Shown here: positions 1-6,695 of the stretch, one piece after another | Layout of the letters: each line of letters begins with the position of its first letter | How positions within the stretch are numbered: position 1 is the first letter of the stretch | Assembly: GCA_900556845.1 (NCBI GenBank) | Contig: USQO01000090.1 | Coordinates: 1-7,315, forward strand | DNA from: an uncultured Bacteroides sp. | GTDB taxonomy: Bacteria; Bacteroidota; Bacteroidia; Bacteroidales; Bacteroidaceae | Reading direction: 5' to 3' | DNA: 7,315 nt | Program-made: the position numbers and the translations under genes | The notes under the pieces: generated by a model | What the model was told of the DNA's origin: nothing | Databases searched by the model: none | What the model saw: only the letters and a program-made list of their open reading frames with translations

Positions 1-55
1 GAACAAACTTACAACTGAATCCTGTTTCCATTTACACAAAATTTTGGACAGTGTC
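1..55. mobile_element. Probable terminus of an IS256-family insertion sequence (body off-window to the left)
   Basis: Read on the minus strand from position 55 downward, the sequence begins GACACTGTCC and continues to TTGTGTAAATG. From memory this matches, base by base with a handful of differences, the terminal inverted repeat of IS256, which has GTCC near its outer end and TTGTGTAAA at its inner end. The outer end would lie at about position 55, so the element extends left of the window. A short open frame at 1-18 ending in TGA could be the last codons of its transposase, but five residues cannot establish that. The other terminus and the target duplication are not visible. The identification depends on recalled similarity of one end only. 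Confidence 0.45.
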
Positions 56-157
56 AATCATTTTTAGATATTTTATTGTCTTTAAAATGAATAGAAATAA
101 AGTGTCTCTGTCTCATTAACTTTTAATATTATTCACTCTTCCTTGTTATTGTTTTTG

Positions 158-3079
158 TTAATCATTTTTATTGTTTACCTCTAAAAACCCCATTAAAAAA
201 GCATCAGGAAAAATAAACTTCTTTTCTCCTAATGTAAATCTGACATAGATAAACTTCTCATTTTTATTGATTTTTACGACTGTTCCTTTGCCAAACTTCT
301 TATGAACTACAGTACTGTCAACCACTAATTTCTCAAGTTGTTTTTTGAGATCACTATCCTCTTTTATTGATTGCACAGATGGTGACTTCGCAGTAGTGAG
401 CTCATTTACAGGGCGAGATTGTACAACTGGTACAGAATGAGGCTGTGAGGTCTTTGTTGTTCCTTGTTCAGTTTGCTTTTTATTGACTGTCTCAGTACCT
501 TTTGAATAGGAATCAGAAGCTATCTGTGTCATTGAGGATTGCTGATTGTAGAAGAGTTTTTCATACTGTTCCTTGCGGATGGTAGTATCCCAGCCACCTA
601 CTTCGTCTGCTATATGTCTATTGATACCAGTATATGTCAGACTCGCATCTTCATAACGTTTGAATTTGAAGATAGCGTCGTTCATCAGCGGTGCATTAAA
701 TACACCGAGTGAACATAGCATATTAAAGTCCTCGACACTTAAACCTGTAACTTTCTTGAACAGTCCTGGCTCTAACTGTGTAATGACATCTTTCAGGCAC
801 CTTTCACGATAGTCGGTCAAATACATAAATACGGGAATACGAGTAGCAAACTTTATCAGTTTCTCTTGAATCTGTTTGCGTTTACTCTTCATTTCCTTTT
901 CCTCGTCAGAAATTTCCTTTTTCTCCTTTGGGGTTGGATTGGGATTTTCTTTCTTTGCCTTTTTGACGGCCTCGGATTTATTGATGATGGTAGTAAGATC
1001 ATTGTTCAGGTTACGGAACCCTTCTATATTCATTAAGGCTTTCATGGCTTCAGGACTCGCAAGCAAACGTTTCAGCGTATCATTATCAACATTTACAAGC
1101 AGGGCTGATTCCCATCGTTTTGCCAATAGCGTAGCCGAAGTTCCAGCCAAAGCGATATCCAAGATGTCTTGTGCATCAATTTCCTTCATGCTACTTCCAT
1201 CATAAGCCAGTACAGGAAGAAATTTTATGAACTCACCAACCTTCACTTCTGGGTTGGATTCATTGATATCCAGTCTGCAACTGTAATCGGATATTTGCCG
1301 TAACGCTCTGTCAAGGGCAAAGTCAAAAACATAGCATTCATTTTTCATTATGATACGTCTTCCATCCTCATCCTTTACTTCCCATGGACTTTGAACTCTA
1401 AATGCTGCCTGAAAATATGTTTCCGGACTTTTCAAATTTCGTAGCATGAATATTCCAGTCCAAGGCTTCACGGTAACACCTGTTGTCAGTTTGCCACAAG
1501 TCAGTGTTATTGTCTTTGTCCTAAGAGGATCTCCCATATTCGCCTGAACCGGATACAAAGCATCCAGACCGATTCCGGCTGCAGTTCCAGCACATACTGT
1601 TACTTTGTAATCATGGTAAAATTTGTTTTGCCGTTGAGCAAGCAGATTGGCCATAGCAAAACAAGATGCGACATTAGGCAGGAACCAAATTGTGTGTGAA
1701 AGTACATTGAACAATCTAGTATCACTGAATGGCATTGGAGGACGTTTGTCCTGTCCTAACTTCATATCATCTATACTAGCCGGGAGGTATGAGCCACGAA
1801 TAAGATTCAGCCATTTCTGTACCTCGTTCTCATATTTGAATCTGGCATTTGCACCTTTACCTTCTGCTGCGAAAAACACATTCAGGTCAAACTCATCAAA
1901 CTCACCTTGCTTTGCTACTTCCTGTATTTCATCAGGCATACGGTAAGTAAGCATTACCATTCGTGGCAGGGCTATATACGGATTACCGTTACCTTTCCAT
2001 TCCGTTTTAGCTCGCTGCTCATCAGAATAAGTCCAGTTAAAGATCTGCTCCTCTATAAATTCTCCGGTATTGATAGCTCTGAATGGTGTTCCTGAGAGAA
2101 ACAGATAATATCGTGTTGAAATAGGAAGCCATGTTTCATTGATGGCATTGCTTGCTTCATCTTTCTGATATTTTTCCGCATCAAAATCTACCTCATTTTC
2201 TTCATCTTCCTTTTCAAACAATTCCTTCGCTCTCTCTTTCCAGGCTCCGAAGTGATATTCGTCAAATATTACCAAATCCCAATTTGTCGAATGGATAAAC
2301 TCATTCTTGGTCTTTATACCTCCACTTTCGTTTGTACCAAGCAAATCCTGAAACGAACCAAAAACGACAATGGGTCTTGATTTATCCACACGATTAAACT
2401 CCTGGTCAATATTCAGATTATTGTTGCGTGCATCTTTATTGGATATGTACTGCCACCCTTCAAAATCAATATGAGATATAAGGTCTTCTCTCCATGCCGA
2501 TTCTACAGCAGGTTTGAATGTGAGGATTAAAATCCGCGACAAACCCATTTTCTTTGCCAGCTGATAACTGGCAAATGTTTTTCCGAAACGCATTTTTGCA
2601 TTCCACAAGAACTTTGGTGTGCGACCAGGTTCTTCTTTGAGTGCCTGATCAAAATATTTTTTAGTCTGTTCTACAGCACGAAACTGTTCAGGACGCATCG
2701 TGAAATTCTGTGTTCTGTTCTCAACATTGTCTGAACCTGTACGAAGGGATAATATAGCCGCTTCAACATCAGATACAGAACACTTGAACCACTCATCGGT
2801 TTTGTCAAGAGGATTCAATCGATGACAACCTTTGCTTTCAAGAATCTTGTGTATATTTTTATCAGTAAAGCATGATCCATCATTAGCCATTGCTGACTCC
2901 ACTAATACAATCTCATACTTGATTTTACTTGTGTGCAACTGTTCCTCAATACGTTCTTTAGCATTACGATCAGTATAACCGATTTTCAAATATCCTTTGT
3001 GTGAATCTACTCCAGGCAATCTGTAGGCATATATTGTAGGAGTAACAGCAGGTCGTTGGGGAAAGTAGTTATGTTCCAT
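158..3079 (-). CDS. GIY-YIG nuclease / SF2 DExH helicase fusion, restriction subunit-like (973 aa)
   Basis: This is the likely DNA-cleaving and ATP-dependent translocating subunit of the three-gene operon. Residues about 14-108 fit a GIY-YIG domain of the T5orf172 type: IYAY at 16-19, YLKIGYT at 30-36, Arg43, an acidic-His pair (Asp73, His77) and EWF at 96-98. An SF2 motor follows: RPEQ at 129-132, Walker A AKMRFGKT at 161-168, Walker B/motif II DEYH at 273-276, motif III SGTP at 329-332, a motif V region about 526-546 (TTGVTV), and motif VI-like QAAFR at 557-561. Residues 283-305 form an acidic insert and 700-745 a Lys/Glu-rich, probably coiled segment. It is followed by TRIPVFMYLTDYRE (746-759), which I recall as conserved in such proteins. 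After a Ser/Thr/Gln-rich linker (about 848-905), residues 922-967 resemble the PcrA/UvrD C-terminal Tudor-like domain (VHKKFGKGTVV). The start is supported by a GGAG Shine-Dalgarno site six bases upstream. The methylase stop codon lies 3 bp away, which implies co-transcription. Function is inferred from domains and neighbours. Confidence 0.88.
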   Translation of the reverse strand: MEHNYFPQRPAVTPTIYAYRLPGVDSHKGYLKIGYTDRNAKERIEEQLHTSKIKYEIVLVESAMANDGSCFTDKNIHKILESKGCHRLNPLDKTDEWFKCSVSDVEAAILSLRTGSDNVENRTQNFTMRPEQFRAVEQTKKYFDQALKEEPGRTPKFLWNAKMRFGKTFASYQLAKKMGLSRILILTFKPAVESAWREDLISHIDFEGWQYISNKDARNNNLNIDQEFNRVDKSRPIVVFGSFQDLLGTNESGGIKTKNEFIHSTNWDLVIFDEYHFGAWKERAKELFEKEDEENEVDFDAEKYQKDEASNAINETWLPISTRYYLFLSGTPFRAINTGEFIEEQIFNWTYSDEQRAKTEWKGNGNPYIALPRMVMLTYRMPDEIQEVAKQGEFDEFDLNVFFAAEGKGANARFKYENEVQKWLNLIRGSYLPASIDDMKLGQDKRPPMPFSDTRLFNVLSHTIWFLPNVASCFAMANLLAQRQNKFYHDYKVTVCAGTAAGIGLDALYPVQANMGDPLRTKTITLTCGKLTTGVTVKPWTGIFMLRNLKSPETYFQAAFRVQSPWEVKDEDGRRIIMKNECYVFDFALDRALRQISDYSCRLDINESNPEVKVGEFIKFLPVLAYDGSSMKEIDAQDILDIALAGTSATLLAKRWESALLVNVDNDTLKRLLASPEAMKALMNIEGFRNLNNDLTTIINKSEAVKKAKKENPNPTPKEKKEISDEEKEMKSKRKQIQEKLIKFATRIPVFMYLTDYRERCLKDVITQLEPGLFKKVTGLSVEDFNMLCSLGVFNAPLMNDAIFKFKRYEDASLTYTGINRHIADEVGGWDTTIRKEQYEKLFYNQQSSMTQIASDSYSKGTETVNKKQTEQGTTKTSQPHSVPVVQSRPVNELTTAKSPSVQSIKEDSDLKKQLEKLVVDSTVVHKKFGKGTVVKINKNEKFIYVRFTLGEKKFIFPDAFLMGFLEVNNKND

Positions 3080-3082
3080 AAT

Positions 3083-4615
3083 TTACTCCATTGATGTAAT
3101 CATTGATTCAATAAAATCAATTTCATTTTGGGTTAGATTGTATTTCTCGTAAAGTTCCTTATCAGTCCAAGATTTTGAGAAATCTTGAATAGGGACAAAA
3201 GAGTACGTACTTTGAGTCATATTTTTATTTTTTCTAGCACCTACAAGGCATCTGAAAAATTTTGTCTCTATATATGACTTCACATTCTTACATTCTTGTT
3301 CACTGCCAAATGGACCGATTCTTAAAAATGTTTCTGTACAGGCAGTATTTTTACCTGCGATTTCAGACTTTCCTAATATTCTGGCTGGAACGGGATAACC
3401 TATTTGTCCTGCTGCTCCATCTGCTTTAGAGATAAATATTTTATACTTATCCAGTTCATCTTTGTTTCTTCCAATAAATGATTTATCAATATTCTTATAT
3501 TGTCTTTTTCCTCCTTCTACTCCAAAAACTTTGCATGTGTTGATAGCTTTTTTACTTTCGACAAATGGAGATCGGAAATAATACGGATTTCTTGGACTAA
3601 CAAGTTGAGAAAAACTTTCTTCATTGAAAGATGCAACTTTTCGAATAATTGAGATTACTTCATTGTACCTGATAAATACATCTGCACCTTTTTCCAGAAG
3701 AGGGCGTTCTGATATGGCTGTAATTTGGTTTTGTGAATGGGAATAAACCTTACATAATCCTTTTTGATCTCGGTCCCATAAGAAGTAACACACGCCTCCT
3801 TCAATGGAAACGCCAGGAAAACAATCATTTGCATTTCCAAAATCATGTATTTCTCTGATATGCTCATCATGAAGCATTTCATCTCTAAATTCATCTAAAC
3901 CTTTTCCACCAGTAAACCATCTGGAAGGTATAATCATTGTTAGATAGCGAGGATTTAGTTTTTTAGCATTAATTATAAACTTATGATATATTGGCATAGC
4001 ACTTGAACCTGTCCCACCTCCATCACTCATTTGATAAGGGGGATTGCCTATAATCACGTCAAATTTCATATTGAATACTTTATTTACATCTAAGTTGTGG
4101 ATAAATTGGTAAGCATGGTTTTCAAGTTCTGCTCCACGATCATATTCATTTTGCGAAGCCCCGCAATAGATACATTTGCCATCTTTCCATGTATGTCTAA
4201 TACGTTGGAAGATTATATTTCCTTGAGGTTTTTCTTCAGGAAATTGATATACAGAAAACTCTCCACTCGGATATTTACTACAATAAACACTCCGACGGGA
4301 AAGTAAACTTGTGAGTTCTGTAATTGCAATACCAAAGAGTTGCTTTGAAAATATATGTTCTATACGCTTCTCAAGGTCAGGAATTTGCTGTTCAAGCCCT
4401 TTTATCAGTCTCTTTGCGATTTCCCGTAAAAACACACCGCTTTTGCAGCAAGGATCCAAGAATGTCGTATCGGGATTTTCAAACAACTCTTGTGGCAGCA
4501 TATCAATAATCTTGTTAGCCAATTCCGGAGGAGTGAATACCTCATCACTGCTAAGATTTGCTATACACGATAGTACGTCCGGATTATAGGCATTTTGAAA
4601 CAAGCTATTCTCCAT
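3083..4615 (-). CDS. Eco57I-type N6-adenine DNA methyltransferase (510 aa)
   Basis: It probably transfers a methyl group from S-adenosylmethionine to adenine in the host's target sequence, protecting it from the downstream helicase-nuclease. Motif X-like sequence is at 24-41 (DEVFTPPELA). Motif I is at 53-62 in an altered form, LDPCCKSGVF, where many relatives have a GxG. Catalytic motif IV NPPY is at 191-194, preceded by FDVIIG. A CxxC (148-151, CIYC) followed by ENHAYQFIH (165-173) recurs in this methylase subgroup as I remember it; two cysteines alone do not define a zinc site. Residues from about 330 to the C-terminus are the likely target-recognition region. The start ATG lies inside the end of the 215-residue gene, an 11-base overlap that suggests translational coupling. 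The 3' half is more AT-rich than the 5' half. No separate specificity gene is seen, so recognition probably resides here. Confidence 0.87.
   Translation of the reverse strand: MENSLFQNAYNPDVLSCIANLSSDEVFTPPELANKIIDMLPQELFENPDTTFLDPCCKSGVFLREIAKRLIKGLEQQIPDLEKRIEHIFSKQLFGIAITELTSLLSRRSVYCSKYPSGEFSVYQFPEEKPQGNIIFQRIRHTWKDGKCIYCGASQNEYDRGAELENHAYQFIHNLDVNKVFNMKFDVIIGNPPYQMSDGGGTGSSAMPIYHKFIINAKKLNPRYLTMIIPSRWFTGGKGLDEFRDEMLHDEHIREIHDFGNANDCFPGVSIEGGVCYFLWDRDQKGLCKVYSHSQNQITAISERPLLEKGADVFIRYNEVISIIRKVASFNEESFSQLVSPRNPYYFRSPFVESKKAINTCKVFGVEGGKRQYKNIDKSFIGRNKDELDKYKIFISKADGAAGQIGYPVPARILGKSEIAGKNTACTETFLRIGPFGSEQECKNVKSYIETKFFRCLVGARKNKNMTQSTYSFVPIQDFSKSWTDKELYEKYNLTQNEIDFIESMITSME
3086..3089 (-). 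promoter_or_regulatory. Ribosome binding site of the helicase-nuclease gene
   Basis: GGAG on the minus strand lies six bases before the ATG at 3079, within the last codons of the methylase gene. It is the only well-spaced canonical Shine-Dalgarno sequence in the operon and supports the chosen start. Confidence 0.6.
4605..4615 (-). other. Stop/start overlap coupling the two methylase genes
   Basis: On the minus strand ATGGAGAATAG contains the ATG of the 510-residue methylase and the TAG of the 215-residue subunit in another frame. A ribosome finishing the first gene can restart on the second, which would help keep the two subunits in fixed proportion. The only nearby Shine-Dalgarno candidates are a weak AGG three bases and an AAAAGG about eight bases before the ATG. 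Confidence 0.7.
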
Positions 4616-5252
4616 AATCCTGAACCTTTTTATAGTGAGTAATATATCTCCTTAAGAATATTCCGCCTTCCTGCTGTACGTCAGCTAAAGAAAAAAGATT
4701 ACTTTCTTTACCAAGAAGACTTGACATTGTATAATCGGAACGCTGCATTTGGGTATTACCTATAAGGGTCCATTCAGAGAACACTATAGGAACATAGGTG
4801 TCATTACCTTCATTATCAACACACATTAAAGTCAGAGCATTGCCGTTAATGATATTACGACTGATAATAAATTTTGCAGCCTGACGAGTGTCATCCGAAG
4901 ATTCTGTTTTGCAAAGGGCAGTATATTCTTCATCCCATATGGAAAAAAGACGTTTACGGCATGCCAAAACATTGTCGTCCATTATGTCTATTCCATATAG
5001 ACTTCCTATTGCCACTATTGCTTGTCTCTCATAATCACGGGGGCTCTTCTTATATTTTCTTCTTAATTCTGCGAGTTTACGTCTGAGTATGGCAGAAAGG
5101 AAATTCCCGTCACCACAAGCTGGTTCCAGAAATCGGGAATCCGGTCTCAAACACTCATTTTTTACAAGGTCCAACATTGCGTTTACCTCACGCTCTGCTG
5201 TGAATACTTCACCTCGTTGTGCAACTCTTTCTTTAGACTTTATCTGACTCAT
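4605..5252 (-). CDS. SAM-binding methylase-like subunit without NPPY (215 aa)
   Basis: This small protein resembles the N-terminal half of an N6-adenine methylase. It has a motif X-like stretch at 13-30 (RGEVFTAE), a clean motif I at 41-52 (FLEPACGDGNFL) and an acidic motif after the next strand at 86-94 (YGIDIMDDN). No NPPY or DPPY motif IV is present; after the SRNIINGNALT stretch (131-141) comes EWTLIGN (160-166) instead. It begins like relatives I recall from Bacteroidales and ends in the same style (KKVQDYGE), so I read it as a complete gene, not a fragment. It is first in the operon and overlaps the NPPY methylase by 11 bases, so the two probably act as a heteromer, though a regulatory or accessory role is possible. 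No canonical ribosome site precedes the ATG; the upstream AGATGGA sits in one arm of an inverted repeat. Confidence 0.8.
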   Translation of the reverse strand: MSQIKSKERVAQRGEVFTAEREVNAMLDLVKNECLRPDSRFLEPACGDGNFLSAILRRKLAELRRKYKKSPRDYERQAIVAIGSLYGIDIMDDNVLACRKRLFSIWDEEYTALCKTESSDDTRQAAKFIISRNIINGNALTLMCVDNEGNDTYVPIVFSEWTLIGNTQMQRSDYTMSSLLGKESNLFSLADVQQEGGIFLRRYITHYKKVQDYGE

Positions 5253-5305
5253 ATTCCATCTTGTTGAGTCTCTCTATGTAAGAGGTAGTATGACAGATGG
5301 AATAT
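5251..5305. repeat. 11-bp inverted repeat overlapping the operon start codon
   Basis: ATATTCCATCT at 5251-5261 is the exact reverse complement of AGATGGAATAT at 5295-5305, with a 33-bp spacer. The same centre (5278) is shared by a smaller CTCT/AGAG dyad at 5272-5275 and 5281-5284. In the transcript the downstream arm covers the bases immediately before, and part of, the ATG of the 215-residue methylase subunit, so pairing would hide its translation start. It could instead be an operator bound as DNA. Both readings are inference; the repeat is seen directly. Confidence 0.6.
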
Positions 5306-5459
5306 CCTGGTTATCAACTGTTGTTTAAGTCTCAAAAATCGAATTTGATAAACAATTCTATGTTTTTGAACATTGTAATGTGCTTTTATTGGCTCTTAAA
5401 TAATAATAGTTGCTATATTTTGTGTAATTTCGCAACAAATTATGTCTCTCTTACATAGA
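5273..5459. repeat. Candidate invertible segment bounded by 12-bp inverted repeats
   Basis: TCTATGTAAGAG at 5273-5284 and CTCTTACATAGA at 5448-5459 are perfect reverse complements and enclose 163 bp (5285-5447). I found no further copy by eye in the window. The right arm ends about 30 bp from the stop codon of a tyrosine recombinase, and the left arm lies about 20 bp before the first methylase gene. Phase-variable promoters of Bacteroides have this design: short inverted repeats around a promoter-sized segment, flipped by a serine or tyrosine recombinase. The repeats and their placement are seen; inversion is inferred. The arms could alternatively be recombinase binding sites of an attachment site. 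Confidence 0.55.
5389..5422 (+). promoter_or_regulatory. Weak Bacteroides-type promoter candidate inside the inverted-repeat segment
   Basis: TATATTTTG at 5414-5422 is close to the Bacteroides -7 consensus TAnnTTTG, and a TTG at 5389-5391 lies 22 bases upstream, slightly more than the usual spacing to the -33 TTTG. In the present orientation it would read to the right, into the 3' end of the recombinase gene and away from the methylase operon. Inverting 5273-5459 would aim it at the operon, roughly 60 bases before the ATG. The match is imperfect in AT-rich DNA. Confidence 0.27.
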
Positions 5460-5461
5460 AT

Positions 5462-5491
5462 GGAGTAGTTTTACTAAACACTTCATACTCC
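5462..5491 (-). terminator. Weak hairpin just after the recombinase stop codon
   Basis: GGAGTA at 5462-5467 pairs with TACTCC at 5486-5491, and an inner GTTT (5468-5471) pairs with AAAC (5476-5479), leaving a six-base bulge. It abuts the recombinase stop codon. There is no T run after it on the minus strand, so termination would be inefficient and read-through from the mobilisation block into the methylase operon stays possible. Confidence 0.2.
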
Positions 5492-6694
5492 CTACAAATC
5501 CTTTAATATCTGAGCGTTAGCTTTGTCCACTACGGAATTGTCCAATGAAGCCAGATAAATTTGTGTAGTCGCCTCGGAATCATGTCCCATTCCTTCACTG
5601 ATAACTGAAATCGGAATGTTCTTGCCTTTGGCTGCGCTTGCCCATGAATGACGGGCACAGTACATGCTAAGAGGAACGGATATATCGGCCAGTCTGGCTA
5701 TTTCTTTAAGGTTTCTGTTTATTCTAGACATGACATTCCTGTAATACTTGTGCATATCCTTAAAAGGATATTTCAATACCGGCAAAAGATAAGGACTGAG
5801 GCTGTCTTCCGGGTATTTGCCGACAATCTCCTGCATACATTTTTCCCACCTGATGACCAGCTGCTGCCCGGTCTTTCGTCTGCGATACGATAAAAATCCG
5901 TTCTGAAGATCTTTCTTTTTCAGGTGAGCCATATCTATGAACGACATGCCACGGGTATAGAAGCTGAACAGGAACATGTCCCTTGCAAATTCCAGATTAG
6001 GCTGTAAGGACAGATCAAGATTCTTCATACGTTTGATGGCGGATAAGGGAACGGCACGCTTGACGGTCTTGTCCACTCCCGTATAGACGTGCCTGAAAGG
6101 ATTGCGCTGTTCCACCAGTTCCTTTTCCAAGGCACGGTTATACACCGCCCGAAGAATACGCATGTAGAATGAACTGGTATTCCGTACGGCACCTTTTCCA
6201 TGAAGATAGGCTTCATAAAGCTGCATCAAATCCGAATCGATTTCAGACAACAGAATATCCCTGTCTCCTTTGAACTGCATGAAACTTTTCAGAGTACAGG
6301 AATAATTTTCAGCCGTGCGTATCTTGCCCATCTGTTTGAGACGGGCTATGATACCCTGCATGAAGTTGAACAGCGACTGTCCCTCTGTATTGTTATGAAA
6401 AGAAGCGACAATATCATCTGCCGTATATGCAGCTTTCCGGTTATTCAGTTGTCGGATAATCATGTCCAGCCGCTTCAAGTCCCATTCCATACGTTCCTGC
6501 AAGGAAAGGAGCAGATTGCTTCGTTCCGAACTACCGACAATGATACAGCTTCCAGCTTCGTTCCATTCATCCGTAAATATCCGGTAATCCGTCTTTAACT
6601 GACGGATTACACGGTTCTGGATAATCTGATAATAGACGGTACCTTCCTTTCCTTCTATGGTGGAAGGTCTGAATTTCACTTTTACACTGGCCAT
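5492..6694 (-). CDS. Tyrosine site-specific recombinase (DNA invertase/integrase type, 400 aa)
   Basis: It should cut and rejoin DNA at short paired sites through a covalent phosphotyrosine intermediate. The N-terminus (about 1-95) looks like an arm-binding domain, residues about 105-200 like the SAM-like core-binding domain, and 215-390 form the catalytic domain. Catalytic positions are visible: Arg248 (YTRGM), Lys274 (RRRKTG), Arg348 in CARHS, His371 (GMGHD) and the nucleophile Tyr380 (TTQIYLAS). The usual first His of the HxxR box is Tyr345, a substitution within the range of the Bacteroides family. The phrase GMGHDSEATTQIYLASLD is the hallmark I recall of the large Bacteroides group that includes promoter and shufflon invertases as well as element integrases. 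Length is typical and nothing is truncated. The start lies one base after the preceding stop (TGA-T-ATG), implying co-transcription. The sequence alone cannot say whether it inverts 5273-5459, integrates an element, or both. Confidence 0.92.
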   Translation of the reverse strand: MASVKVKFRPSTIEGKEGTVYYQIIQNRVIRQLKTDYRIFTDEWNEAGSCIIVGSSERSNLLLSLQERMEWDLKRLDMIIRQLNNRKAAYTADDIVASFHNNTEGQSLFNFMQGIIARLKQMGKIRTAENYSCTLKSFMQFKGDRDILLSEIDSDLMQLYEAYLHGKGAVRNTSSFYMRILRAVYNRALEKELVEQRNPFRHVYTGVDKTVKRAVPLSAIKRMKNLDLSLQPNLEFARDMFLFSFYTRGMSFIDMAHLKKKDLQNGFLSYRRRKTGQQLVIRWEKCMQEIVGKYPEDSLSPYLLPVLKYPFKDMHKYYRNVMSRINRNLKEIARLADISVPLSMYCARHSWASAAKGKNIPISVISEGMGHDSEATTQIYLASLDNSVVDKANAQILKDL

Positions 6695-6695
6695 A

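Noticed and set aside
56..170. 11-bp direct repeat AATCATTTTTA at 56-66 and 160-170
   Set aside because: Low-complexity AT-rich sequence; the second copy overlaps the helicase stop codon and no element boundary fits both copies.
876..1205. Open frame of 109 codons on the plus strand, and similar plus-strand frames at 1647-1946, 4311-4589, 6200-6598 and 7026-7283
   Set aside because: Each lies antisense to a gene with clear protein motifs, has no homology I recognise, and shows composition expected of a reverse-strand shadow.
3655..3894. Minus-strand frame of 79 codons inside the methylase gene
   Set aside because: It is an alternative frame of the Eco57I-type methylase, which is continuous through this region; there is no frameshift to explain.
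4648..4653. Strong Shine-Dalgarno sequence AAGGAG on the minus strand near the end of the 215-residue gene
   Set aside because: No start codon follows at a usable distance; the next ATG is more than 30 bases away and belongs to the overlapping methylase start. Probably chance.
5341..5375. Small dyads GAATT/AATTC (5341-5345, 5354-5358) and ATGTT/AACAT (5360-5364, 5369-5373)
   Set aside because: Five-base arms in AT-rich DNA are expected by chance; no terminator or operator context supports them.
5253..5491. Element attachment site (attL/attR) in the intergenic region
   Set aside because: Possible beside a tyrosine recombinase, but no tRNA end or second att copy is visible, and the inverted (not direct) arrangement of the 12-bp repeats favours inversion.
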